Shown: in pieces, positions 9,345-17,145 of the stretch
How the letters are laid out: every line of letters starts with the position of its first letter
Position numbering within the stretch: the stretch's first letter is position 1
Assembly: GCA_030267965.1 (NCBI GenBank)
Contig: BRYA01000366.1
Location: 56,580-76,149 of the forward strand
Direction of reading: 5' to 3'
From: Triparma columacea
Taxonomy: Eukaryota > Sar > Bolidophyceae > Parmales > Triparmaceae
DNA length: 19,570 nt
The notes under the pieces: generated by a model
What the model was told of the DNA's origin: nothing
The model's database searches: none
The model's input: only the letters and a program-made list of their open reading frames with translations
Made by a program: the position numbers and the translations under genes

Positions 9345-9893
9345 ATGATTATTTACACTTGCCGCGTTACTGGAGACGAGATGCTCTCTGATGCTTACAA
9401 GCCCCAGGACGTCGTTGGCGCCGATGGCGAGGTTGTGCCTGAGCTCTTTGAGATTGAGTCTATGACCGTGAACAAGGATGGAGGAGAAGTTGATGTTGGA
9501 TGCGGAGACGCTTTCGGCGGAGGAGGAGCCGACGAGGGGCCAGATGATGGCGCCGAGAAGGTCAACAACGTCATCGACGAGTCCATTGGCTTCGGATACA
9601 ACGAGGTTCCCATGGGTAAGAAGGACTTCAAGGATTTCCTCAAGACCTACTGCGGCAAGGTTAGGACCATGCTCAAGGAGGACGACAAGGTCGCCGGACC
9701 CGACGTCAAGGCCTTCACTCAGGCCGCCCCTGCCTTCTGCAAGTTCCTCCTCGGCAAGTTTGACGACCTCCAGTTCTACATGTCTGCCTCCTTCAACCCC
9801 GACGGATGTATGGCCATGTCTTACTACAAGGACGGTGCCTCCAACCCTACTTTTGTTTACATCAAGAAGGGTCTCAGTGAGATGAAGGTTTAA
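9345..9893 (+). CDS. TPT1: Translationally controlled tumour protein (TCTP)
   Basis: A single exon encodes 182 residues starting MIIYTCRVTGDEMLSDAYKP, the conserved TCTP N-terminus. An upstream in-frame ATG at 9195 would add 50 unrelated residues and is rejected. TCTP is an abundant small cytosolic protein linked to growth control, calcium binding and anti-apoptotic roles. The C-terminal signature is clear: FCKFLLGKFDDLQFYMSAS, then DGCMAMSYYKDGASNPTFVYIKKGL. The flexible loop is slightly unusual, with FGGGGADEGPDD in place of the common GGNPSAEG phrase. Codon use is strongly biased to C-ending codons (AAG, GAC, TTC, CTC), as expected for high expression. It converges on the SDR gene, with 124 bp between stop codons. 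Confidence 0.95.
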   Translation: MIIYTCRVTGDEMLSDAYKPQDVVGADGEVVPELFEIESMTVNKDGGEVDVGCGDAFGGGGADEGPDDGAEKVNNVIDESIGFGYNEVPMGKKDFKDFLKTYCGKVRTMLKEDDKVAGPDVKAFTQAAPAFCKFLLGKFDDLQFYMSASFNPDGCMAMSYYKDGASNPTFVYIKKGLSEMKV

Positions 9894-10017
9894 GCGAACA
9901 TTTGATTGGGGACGGGGTTTCCTGCCTGTGTCTATATGGGCAGCAGTTTCTCCATAATTTAACCAAATAGGGGTTCTCATGACAACTTTGACGACTTTCT
10001 TACAATATTTCATTCAC

Positions 10018-10926
10018 CTACCACTTCTCTATGGAAGGGCGCAAGTCCATCTCATGCGTCCAACAGCTCCTCCCTCGTCTCGTCTGATTATGGAGAAACA
10101 CATAAGCATCGGCAACCTGATCCGGATCCACTATGGAATGGGAGGGAGCTTTCGCTAGGAGATCTTTGAAGTTTTCACGGATGAAAGGAGAATCAACCGC
10201 ACCATCGATTACCACGTGCGCGACGTGGACTCCTTTAGGCCCGAGCTCCCTCGCCATCGACTGGGAGAGCTGACGAAGACCTCCTTTGGCAACGGAGAAG
10301 GCAGAGAATCCTGATGCTCCCCTCATCGAGGCCGTAGCACCAGTAAATATTATCGTCCCCGAAGGGTCACCCTTCGCAGTTTTGGTCATGGATCGCGCCG
10401 CCTCACGCCCAACGAGGAATCCAGACAAGCAAGCCATCTCCCAGCACTTCTCAAACTTCCTCTTGGTGGTTTCGAGGATCGGGAACTTGATGTTGGCCCC
10501 GATATTGAAAACAACAACCTCTATATTACTATCACAATGGCTTTCGAATTCTTCGAACATCTTCTTGACGTGATCCTCCTTTCGAGCATCAAAGCCGTCG
10601 AAGGCAACATCTAGTGTGCCATTCTCCTTCAGAAAGTCGAGACCCCCGGGGCTTCTTCTAGCAGCACCCGTAACATAACCCTCTAACTTGAATCTACGAC
10701 AGAGAGCTTGCCCTATGCCTTCCCCAGCACCTACAATTAGAGCCCCCTTTTTCGTTTTCGATGTGGGTTGGGTGGGGAAGGATGTTCCCAGGAATCTACG
10801 CGGCACGTGTATTATCGAAACGCTTCTTCTTATCATTAGTGGTCTGAAGGGAAGATAAAAAATGCACCTGAAGCCAAAGTGAAATACTCTTTTCAGGTCG
10901 TTATTCATTTCCACAAAACAACACAA
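10018..10926 (-). CDS. Short-chain dehydrogenase/reductase-like protein
   Basis: A single exon of up to 302 residues. The Rossmann dinucleotide-binding motif GAGEGIG is at 66-72, the structural NAG motif appears as NIG at 141-143, and Ser200 (TGATAS) fits the catalytic Ser. The expected YxxxK is F210-SVA-K214, so the general-acid Tyr is replaced by Phe. The run SMARELGPKGVHVAHVVIDGAVDSPF and the tail ending EMDLRPSIEKW recall a bacterial-type SDR subfamily in which, from memory, Phe is usual at this position. Substrate is unknown and classical reductase activity is doubtful. The first ATG is at 10926; Met31 at 10836 would begin MIRRSVSIIHVPRRFLGTSF, which looks like a mitochondrial leader and may be the true start. 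It is head to head with the p31comet homologue, 89 bp away. Confidence 0.85.
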   Translation of the reverse strand: MCCFVEMNNDLKRVFHFGFRCIFYLPFRPLMIRRSVSIIHVPRRFLGTSFPTQPTSKTKKGALIVGAGEGIGQALCRRFKLEGYVTGAARRSPGGLDFLKENGTLDVAFDGFDARKEDHVKKMFEEFESHCDSNIEVVVFNIGANIKFPILETTKRKFEKCWEMACLSGFLVGREAARSMTKTAKGDPSGTIIFTGATASMRGASGFSAFSVAKGGLRQLSQSMARELGPKGVHVAHVVIDGAVDSPFIRENFKDLLAKAPSHSIVDPDQVADAYVFLHNQTRRGRSCWTHEMDLRPSIEKW

Positions 10927-11015
10927 GTTCCCATACGACCTTCTATATTTCTGCTTCCAAATGACCCACCGTTAGTCACATCATCATAGCCTTTTTCCCC
11001 ATCCCTCGATCTTCC

Positions 11016-11963
11016 ATGATTTCTTTCACCGCCCCTCCCTCCCTCCCTCCTCCTCCATCCCGATCCTCTGTGACCACACAGACACCACCCGCAATATCTA
11101 TTCCTGTGCCATTACCAGCCGACCTTTTGTGCAATCCTAAGATTCGGGCAACTGTGGTGAAAACTTTTGTGCGCCAGCTTCTCTATGATCGCGGACAAGT
11201 TCCCGATCTATTGATTGATTTACCCCCTCCGTCTTCATCCTCGCCGCCGAATCTCCGACGAAACCCCAATCGCATCACTTCTTCATCACGACAAAGGACC
11301 AAGTGCTTCCAAAAGTTATCTGACCTTCTCCACTCGATTGACACCGCCTTTCAACAAGCGTCATCCCCCCCATCTGCCGCGCTGCTTACATTCGGCCCTT
11401 CTCACTCCTCCTACAAGGAGCAGTACTTGCTCCGGTTTGCATCACCGATCGACTCCCTCTCTACTCCCCTCCCCGAACCCCCGGAGGCCATTCTGCAGAA
11501 GGTTTCGAGGCGATGCATGCGCTCCTTCGTGTCCTGCCTGCATGAAGAGGACGAGGAAAAGGAAGAGGGTGCCCCCCCCAACTACGATTTCTCCCACCTG
11601 TTGCTCGCCCTACCCGGGATTCACAGCTTCCGGATGTCCCTGCTCGCAAAATTTTCTCCAAGCTCCTCCCCTCCCCAAGAGCTGATTGCCCGGCCCCGTT
11701 TCTCCCCCCGGGTGTTTGTTCCTGACGTGAATCTACCTGCCTCCCAACCTGTCCCTTCCCCCTTTCGTCCATTCCCAGTTCCCCCCCCGCCCCCCCCATG
11801 CTCCAGGCGAAGACAGTGCGGTCGCCCCCCCCTCTGCGTCGTTGACGTATTCCCCTTGAAGCCTCCACCCAAGGCTCACCTGCTGACGTCCCAGCCTCAA
11901 GAGGACGGGGAGATATGGTGGGACTGCAAGCTTGTCACTAAGGGATGGAGAGACAAAAGCTGA
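11016..11963 (+). CDS. MAD2L1BP: p31comet homologue (MAD2L1-binding protein)
   Basis: A single exon encodes 315 residues. p31comet has a HORMA-like fold, binds closed MAD2 and, with the AAA+ ATPase TRIP13, takes apart mitotic checkpoint complexes so that the spindle checkpoint can be silenced. Collinear matches to animal p31comet: VVKTFVRQLLYDRGQVPDL (residues about 47-65; human LLKHIMYQRQQLPLPYEQL), then KCFQKLSDLLHSIDTAF and ALLTFGPSHSSYKEQYLLRF (human VLILLGGNALSPKEFYELDL), and a C-terminal VVDVF...WWDCKLVTKGWRD (human YIWFQAPVTFKGFRE). Similarity is weak in the centre, where there are Pro/Ser-rich and acidic (EEDEEKEE) inserts and a seven-Pro run near 260. The N-terminus is Pro/Ser-rich. 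Its stop lies only 50 bp from that of CFAP206 on the other strand. Recognition rests on motif order from memory. Confidence 0.78.
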   Translation: MISFTAPPSLPPPPSRSSVTTQTPPAISIPVPLPADLLCNPKIRATVVKTFVRQLLYDRGQVPDLLIDLPPPSSSSPPNLRRNPNRITSSSRQRTKCFQKLSDLLHSIDTAFQQASSPPSAALLTFGPSHSSYKEQYLLRFASPIDSLSTPLPEPPEAILQKVSRRCMRSFVSCLHEEDEEKEEGAPPNYDFSHLLLALPGIHSFRMSLLAKFSPSSSPPQELIARPRFSPRVFVPDVNLPASQPVPSPFRPFPVPPPPPPCSRRRQCGRPPLCVVDVFPLKPPPKAHLLTSQPQEDGEIWWDCKLVTKGWRDKS

Positions 11964-12013
11964 AAAGATATATTTTTTTAATTCATAAGATACAGCATTA
12001 TTTATTTGCGCAC

Positions 12014-14277
12014 TTAACGATGCGACGTGCCTTTGTTAATTGTGGGTTTGATCTCAAGGCTCAAATTGACCACACCCTTGGTCTTCACCCTCGACGTGTC
12101 GCCCCTGAGGCCTCCAACGTATGTGATCTCCTTGTTGGTGCAGGTTCCAGTAGAAGTCTTTGTCATTGTGGAAGAGGTCTTGGGGAGGTAGACCTGGGAA
12201 TCGTTCTCTCTCCGCATGTGGCTGTTGTCAGTCTGTTGGCTGGTGGTCTTGCACTTTCTAAGATTCGCAGTCTGGAGGGCCCTCCTTCTCAGCCCCCACG
12301 AGTTCCACTCGTAACTCGGGTCGATATTCTTCTCGATGAAGTGAGTGGGAGTCTCGGTCGACTGGTCCTTCTTCTCCTTTGGCGCGTCGAAGCCAAGTGG
12401 TATCCCCCCCTCCTCGATCTTTGGCTGCGCCTCGCCGCCCATGAGTTTGGCTATCGCTGTGTTGGGGAACTCATTCTGAAGCCTCAGGAGGTGAATAAGC
12501 TCGGGGCTCTTCATTGCGGTGTCCTTCACACCCTTGCAGTACTTCACAGGATCGTCGAGGAACGCCTGGAGGGCGACCTCGTGAGCAAAAACGTAAAAGG
12601 TGTCGTTGTACTGGACCACCCCCAAGCCGGGCTTCCCAGGGAGGAGGAGACCGCCTCGGTTCGTGATAGTCCAGCAGCAGAATCCCTGGTACTCGAGGGG
12701 CAGCTGCATGAATTCAGGGGTCGAGTCGACTGAGAGGACCTGCGGCCTCTTCTCGACGGGGAGAAGGTCTGCCGGCACTGATCCCTTGGGGACCTCCTCC
12801 TTCTTCTCCTCGGTGTCCTCCTTCTCTTCCGCCTTCTCCTCCGCTGCCGCCGCCCCGACCCCGTCCGCGACCGCGACCGCCGCCCGGGCAGCCTCGGCCT
12901 CCTCCTCAGTGCTGAGGTTCGGTGCATCCCTGGCAAGAGCCAGCACCTGGCTGGCAGGGTTGAGGGTGGCCGTGTACGACCCCTTGAAGTCGGCGAGGTC
13001 ATTGAGGGTGCCCTCCCTGCTAAGGAGGACCTCAAGCTCGTCCGCAATAGAGTTCCAGAGCCTGGCGATCTTGTCAAATTTGGGGTATACGTGCTCCTTG
13101 GGCACGCTGTTCCTCCCTCCCACGAGTGATCCCAGGTCGTCGAGCTCCGAAAGGTACATGTCCCTGAGGGACGCGACCTTCCCCCCGCACTTGGAAACGT
13201 CCTCAAAGAGGGACTGGAGGTAGGAGAGGTACTGCCTCCTGTTGGAGAGCTCGTCCTTCCACCTCTGGATCATGAACTCGGTGACCTGCTCCGGCTTGCG
13301 CAGGTTGCTGAACACTATGGCCTCCTGGTAGTCAGCGCAGACGTCGTTGACCGCCTCAAGCTCTGCCTGGATAATGTCGGAGAGTTCCCCAACCTTGTTG
13401 GAGGCTAGTACCTCCACGGACTCCAGCCCTGCGCCGCCCTTGCCGGACTCCTTATTGAAGAGCCTGATGCCTGTGACGATAGAGGCGAGCTCGTCGAGCT
13501 GCTGCTTCTTCTCCTCGGCAGATAGCTGAACAAAGGACTTGAGACCGATGCGGGGGAAGACAGACTCGACAGCCGCGGCAACCTGGGCGGCGAGTGCAGT
13601 GTGGGAGGATCGAAGCGAGTCGAAGATATGGTTGCGTTAGCACACAAGGGAGATGATGCTCCACTGTCCTCCCACCTTTGCCCATTCTTTGCCCATTCTC
13701 ACCTCTCTCTCCACCGACCTCCTAACATCCCCATCATAATCATCCCCGTCGCGGGTCTTGGTCAGCAGCGAGAAGATCTCACGGTACAAAGTAGTCAGGG
13801 AGTCGAAGTCGTTCGAGTCGAGAGCTGCGGAAGGGCGGAGAAAGGGGAGGGTGAGCCCGGGGCGGTTGGGGAAGGAAGTTGGGTGTGGAGGGCACTTAAG
13901 GCGATTTTGAGTTTTTTCCCACCACATAACTTACGTTTGGTCGATATGATGTCCCTATGCCTCTCCCTTTTCTTCTCCTCCGCCCTATTCCTCCTGTTTC
14001 GAACCCTCTCCTCTGCGGTAACATGAGATGAGTCAAAGCCAACCTGCATCTTTACAGTCTCCAGCGACGGCGAATCCCTCTCAAGCAGCCTCGCGATAGA
14101 CATTTCGATGATCTTGTTGACATCATCATCAGAAAGATCCTTCTCAAGGGCAAAAGAGACAGAGTCACCCTCGAGGATTGTTCGGGCACAGAAGGCTGCC
14201 AGGAGGGGGGACACAGTCACCTTGTGGGCCTTGCATCCCGCGACAATCTCCTGCACGACCTCTTCAATCTCCTCCAT
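12014..14277 (-). CDS. CFAP206: Cilia- and flagella-associated protein 206 (radial spoke docking)
   Basis: Three exons, 14277-13935, 13824-13703 and 13582-12014 (intron phases 1 and 0), give 677 residues; human CFAP206 has 622. FAP206 is an axonemal protein that docks radial spoke 2, and dynein c in Tetrahymena, onto the doublet microtubule. Matches run the whole length: SLETVKMQVGFDSS, AAAVESVFP, ELASIVTGIRLFNKESGKGG, LEYQGFCCWTI...GGLLLPGKPGLGVVQYNDTFYVFA, SYEWNSWGLRRRALQTANLR and the tail QQTDNSHMRRENDSQVYLPK, THFIEKN and YVGGLRGDTSR. An Ala/Glu/Lys-rich insert (about AEEEAEAARAA to EEKKEEV) before the YQGFC region explains most of the extra length. The start aligns with family N-termini (EEVVQEIVAGCKAHKVTVSP). 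Introns are 110 and 120 bp. Its presence implies a motile flagellum in the life cycle. Confidence 0.93.
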
Positions 14278-14611
14278 CTTGAAGTTGATTTGTTCGCGTT
14301 GTGGTTGCTGAGAGGGGGGAACAACTCCAACAGATAAGTAATGGCAAGCTTTGCCGAGTTTGCTGAACAAAAACCTTACAACCAAAATCCTCCTTTGAAC
14401 AACTTTCGACACTAATTTTTGCCTTTTGGGCACCTTAACGTATTGAATCTTGGGCTAGACTATCTTAGACATTGTGAAAACGCCCCAAAAATAATAATTT
14501 GAGAAGGTCGTCGATAACCTTCCATCTCAAAAGCTTTCAAAAGGAGAGAAAGGAGAGAAAAGCGGTAATACAGCGCTACCGAGACAGCGATATCAAACCG
14601 ATTCCAGCAAC
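14278..14611. promoter_or_regulatory. Divergent promoter region between CFAP206 and the zinc-finger gene
   Basis: This 334-bp gap contains a GGCAA-GCT-TTGCC inverted repeat at 14343-14355, about 66 bp before the CFAP206 ATG, an AT-rich AATAATAATTT near 14490, and a tandem AAGGAGAGA repeat at about 14539-14559 on the zinc-finger side. No gene was recognised. No clear RFX-type X-box was identified by eye. Confidence 0.4.
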
Positions 14612-15805
14612 ATGTCTCAATACAGACCGAAAGCTGTTAACTATCAATGCAAAATATGCAATGTGTGGATGGGAAACAACAAGGGAATCATTTCTCTTCA
14701 TGAGAATGGCTCCAAACACAAGGAGAAGTTAGCGGAAAAGATGAAGGAGAAGAGGGAAGGTAGGAAGACAGACGAGAAAAACAGGAGGGAGGTGGAACAG
14801 GCCATCAGGGAAATGGAGCAGGCGGCCAGCGAGGCAATGGGAGGGGGTGGGGGAGGATTCTTTGACCCTTCTGGGGGGGGAGGGAAGACATGCCAGCCCG
14901 CCGGCGGGGTGGACTGGAACGCGGTAAGGGAGGGGGAGAAAGAGGGGTGGGAGAAGAGGAAGAAGGACAGGGAGGAGCGGAACAAGGCAGATAGGAAGGC
15001 CAAAAACAATGAGGAGGAGGTCATGAGGTACAAAAGGGAGGGGGCGGGAGGGGAAAAGAAGGAAGAGAAAAAGGGAACCGAGGCGCCGGAGGTGGAGGAC
15101 TCACCGGGGTACTACACGGTCGACGGGGTGACGTACCTCGAGGGTACCAAGTTTCACCCCCTCTTTGTCGTGGACGATGTGGAGGTTCAGGCGTTTGTGG
15201 GGGGAGAGGACGGGGATTGGGTCGACGGGCTCATCACGGCGAAGGAGGAGAAGGAGCTAGAGGGCACAGACGGGCTCGTCCACCGATCCTTTAGCATTTG
15301 TTACCTCCCAGAGGACGCAGAGGAGGAGGTCGAGGTCGAGGGACTGACAGGGGCTGACGTTAGGATTAAACTGGGGGCGGAAGGGGCGCCGAAGGACCTG
15401 GACGAGGCGATGCTTCTCATGGGCGGGGGGGAAAGGGTCACGACGTTCGAGGTTGAGGAGAGCAAGAAGGACGAGGACACTGGGCTTGGGGGCTGGGACG
15501 TCGTGGAGGAGAGGGTCGTTACGAACGAGGTCTGGGAGAGGGAGGAGAGGGAGAGGAAGGAGAGGGTCGAGAAAGACAGAAGAATCGAGGAAGAGATGAG
15601 GGCGAAGGAGAAGGAGAGGGCCGAGATGGAGATGAAGAAGTTCGACGGGGGGGACAGCGCGCTGCAGAGCTACAATGTCTTCGGGGGGACGGGATACAAG
15701 GGGGTGGATATTGGACAGGGGACGGGGGCTAGCACGGGGGAAAAGAGGATCCTGGAAGAGGGGAAGAAGGTCGGATTTAAGAAGAAGAAGCGCAAAAAGA
15801 TGTAA
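14612..15805 (+). CDS. U1-type zinc-finger protein, WBP4/ZOP1-like (spliceosome-associated)
   Basis: A single exon encodes 397 residues. Residues 4-45 form a matrin/U1-type C2H2 finger: Cys13, Cys16, His30, His36 (C-x2-C-x13-H-x5-H) in the context NYQCKICNVWMGNN...LHENGSKHKEKLAEK. This is close to the N-terminus of WBP4/FBP21 and plant ZOP1, pre-mRNA splicing factors that bind nucleic acid. The finger is followed by a charged helical segment, a Gly-rich run at about 77-92 and long Glu/Lys/Arg-rich coiled-coil-like regions. Residues about 165-205 (GYYTVDGVTYLEGTKFHPLF) form a more ordered region. The C-terminus, VGFKKKKRKKM, is a strong nuclear localisation signal. No WW domain was found, unlike animal WBP4. 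A splicing role is inferred from the finger and the charged layout; another U1-finger protein remains possible. Confidence 0.75.
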   Translation: MSQYRPKAVNYQCKICNVWMGNNKGIISLHENGSKHKEKLAEKMKEKREGRKTDEKNRREVEQAIREMEQAASEAMGGGGGGFFDPSGGGGKTCQPAGGVDWNAVREGEKEGWEKRKKDREERNKADRKAKNNEEEVMRYKREGAGGEKKEEKKGTEAPEVEDSPGYYTVDGVTYLEGTKFHPLFVVDDVEVQAFVGGEDGDWVDGLITAKEEKELEGTDGLVHRSFSICYLPEDAEEEVEVEGLTGADVRIKLGAEGAPKDLDEAMLLMGGGERVTTFEVEESKKDEDTGLGGWDVVEERVVTNEVWEREERERKERVEKDRRIEEEMRAKEKERAEMEMKKFDGGDSALQSYNVFGGTGYKGVDIGQGTGASTGEKRILEEGKKVGFKKKKRKKM

Positions 15806-15887
15806 GGTTGTTTTCTCAGCGTTGAATTAAAATCAATTGGAATATACTTTTTTGTGCAAAACCACACTTAAAAAATAGCAAAATCCG

Positions 15888-15903
15888 CTAAGTTCGAACT
15901 TAG
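15888..15903. promoter_or_regulatory. 16-bp perfect palindrome before the Cys-rich gene
   Basis: CTAAGTTCGAACTTAG is its own reverse complement and is overlapped by GGAATTCC at 15903-15910. The 8-mer TCCGCTAA flanks both at 15884-15891 and 15915-15922, 31 bp apart. The cluster lies 34 bp before the ATG at 15937 and could be a dimeric transcription-factor site. This is inference from position and symmetry. Confidence 0.4.
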
Positions 15904-15936
15904 GAATTCCTATTTCCGCTAAACTAAAACTTCAAA

Positions 15937-16819
15937 ATGAAGCTTGCTGTCGCGTTTCTTGGCCTTATTACAGGCGTCGCCTCTTTCGCTGAGTTCAAGC
16001 CCGACCTTTCCGGAGTTGATGGCATTGTAAGTAGATTAACGATGTGAGGGAGAGGGGAATTCTCGCACGAACGTTTTAGGTAGGGGAGGGAAAATCCCCT
16101 CCCTCAGCAGCGAACTTTGAAAAACGCGAGGCAAGATCTATCAACTCGGTCATTTCAATTTCATGACATGTAACTCACCCCGTTCCAAACCAACCCCTCT
16201 CTTCCCCTTGCAGCTTGGCGATGAGGGGGTAGGGGAAGACAAGACTGATGAAACGAGCAACCAGTTGTCAGAGGTGTGCATCGAAGATGAAGTCACTTGC
16301 CCAGAGAATATTTGTAAACTTGTGGACGGCAGCTGCTGTGATACGTTTCGGATGAATTTTTTGTATGATGGTACAGTCGTATGCTGCAAGTATGGAAGAC
16401 TCTCAGAGGACGGCGTGTGCCCGCTGCCAGAAGATTTGGCTACCGGTGCTGATGCTAGTGCCGATGGTGGTACTGAACCCGATGGCGATGAGGGGGTAGG
16501 GGAAGACAAGACTGATGAAACGAGCAACCAGTCGTCAGAGGTGTGCATCGAAGATGAAGTCACTTGCCCATCTTCTAGATGTTTTGTGGAGGAGGGAGGG
16601 GACAGCATGAAGGATGCCGATGGATGCTGTATACCGGAGTGGGTGAATTTTTTGTTTGATGATGGTACACTCGTATGCTGCAAGTATGGACCCATTTACA
16701 TGGACTATACGGACGATTCATTTGGGAGAGGCGTGTGCCCGCTGCCAGGGGATTTGGCTACCGGTGCTGATGATAGTGCCGGTGCTACCAGTGGCGAGGT
16801 GGGCAGCCCGGGGGACTGA
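15937..16819 (+). CDS. Secreted cysteine-rich protein with two tandem repeats
   Basis: Exon 1 is 15937-16026 and exon 2 is 16214-16819 (intron 187 bp, phase 0), giving 231 residues. Residues 1-18 (MKLAVAFLGLITGVASFA) form a clear signal peptide. The mature part has two acidic, Cys-rich units, at about 32-120 and 121-231. Unit 1 has the Cys pattern C-x6-C-x4-C-x6-CC-x14-CC-x10-C; unit 2 keeps all eight Cys with longer spacers (CC preceded by x14, last spacer x18). Each unit ends in GVCPLPxDLATGAD. The family is not recognised; a disulfide-rich extracellular or cell-wall protein is the most that can be said. Repeat starts at 16217 and 16484 match in 86 of 87 bases. A fragment of a further unit follows the stop out of frame (16815-16833), so the C-terminus may be frameshifted. 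Confidence 0.7.
16217..16570 (+). repeat. Near-identical 87-bp direct repeats in the Cys-rich gene
   Basis: Bases 16217-16303 and 16484-16570 differ at one position only (CAGTTG against CAGTCG). The period is 267 bp. Sequence outside the 87-bp blocks is much more diverged, though short blocks such as the GCTGCAAGTATGG and GCGTGTGCCCGCTGCCAG segments are also kept. Confidence 0.9.
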
Positions 16820-16896
16820 ACCCGATGGCGATGGTGAATAAGTCAATGGCGAAGAAGTTGTCAGCCTCCCCTTACTCCCCTTAAAAAAGGGAAAAG

Positions 16897-16911
16897 TGAG
16901 GGAGAGAGAGG

Positions 16912-16944
<33 letters not shown>

Positions 16945-16989
16945 GGAGAGAGAGAGAGAGAGAGTCAGAGAGAGTCAGAGAGAGAGGGA
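16897..16989. repeat. (GA)n microsatellite
   Basis: About 93 bp of nearly pure GA repeats with scattered GGGAGA and GTCAGA variants. The purine-only + strand could form triplex DNA. It lies between convergent genes and is probably in a 3' UTR or spacer. Confidence 0.95.
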
Positions 16990-17057
16990 GTACAAGGGAG
17001 TACAATTTTTTTCCTTTCAACGAGTCTCGAAAGAAAAATAACACACTGATTTTCATA

Positions 17058-17108
17058 AAGAACGTTTCCTGAGAACTTGGATATTCTAAGAACGCTTCCT
17101 GTGAGCTT
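17058..17108. repeat. Imperfect tandem 21-mer in the ABC gene 3' flank
   Basis: AAGAACGTTTCCTGAGAAC at 17058-17076 recurs at 17088 as AAGAACGCTTCCTGTGAGC. The full 21-mers match in 18 of 21 bases with a 30-bp period. They lie 38-88 bp beyond the ABC stop codon, so they are probably in its 3' UTR. Confidence 0.7.
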
Positions 17109-17145
17109 ATAATTATACCACCTAACCCTCACACAAAGACGATTC

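Larger units (their letters stand above)
16820..17145. other. Intergenic region with GA microsatellite and 3' UTR repeats
   Basis: This 326-bp gap separates the convergent Cys-rich and ABC genes. Right after the Cys-rich stop lies a relic of a further repeat unit (16815-16833). Next come a (GA)n/GGGAGA microsatellite and, near the ABC stop, a pair of imperfect 21-mers. No gene was recognised. Confidence 0.6.

Noticed and set aside
9288..10013. Long 241-residue minus-strand frame opposite TCTP
   Set aside because: It is the antisense shadow of the TCTP coding sequence, produced by C-ending codon bias.
10850..10885. A very short intron (about 24 bp) near the start of the SDR gene
   Set aside because: GT and AG ends exist around the GTGCAT...TTCAG stretch, but the length is far below the other introns here (62 bp or more).
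11945..12733. 262-residue plus-strand frame
   Set aside because: Antisense of CFAP206 exon 3, whose minus-strand frame matches the family along its full length.
12544..13206. 220-residue Arg/Ser-rich minus-strand frame
   Set aside because: Out-of-frame shadow of the CFAP206 Ala/Glu-rich exon.
16897..16989. GA repeats as a CRISPR-like array
   Set aside because: Simple dinucleotide microsatellite with no spacers, in a eukaryotic intergenic region.
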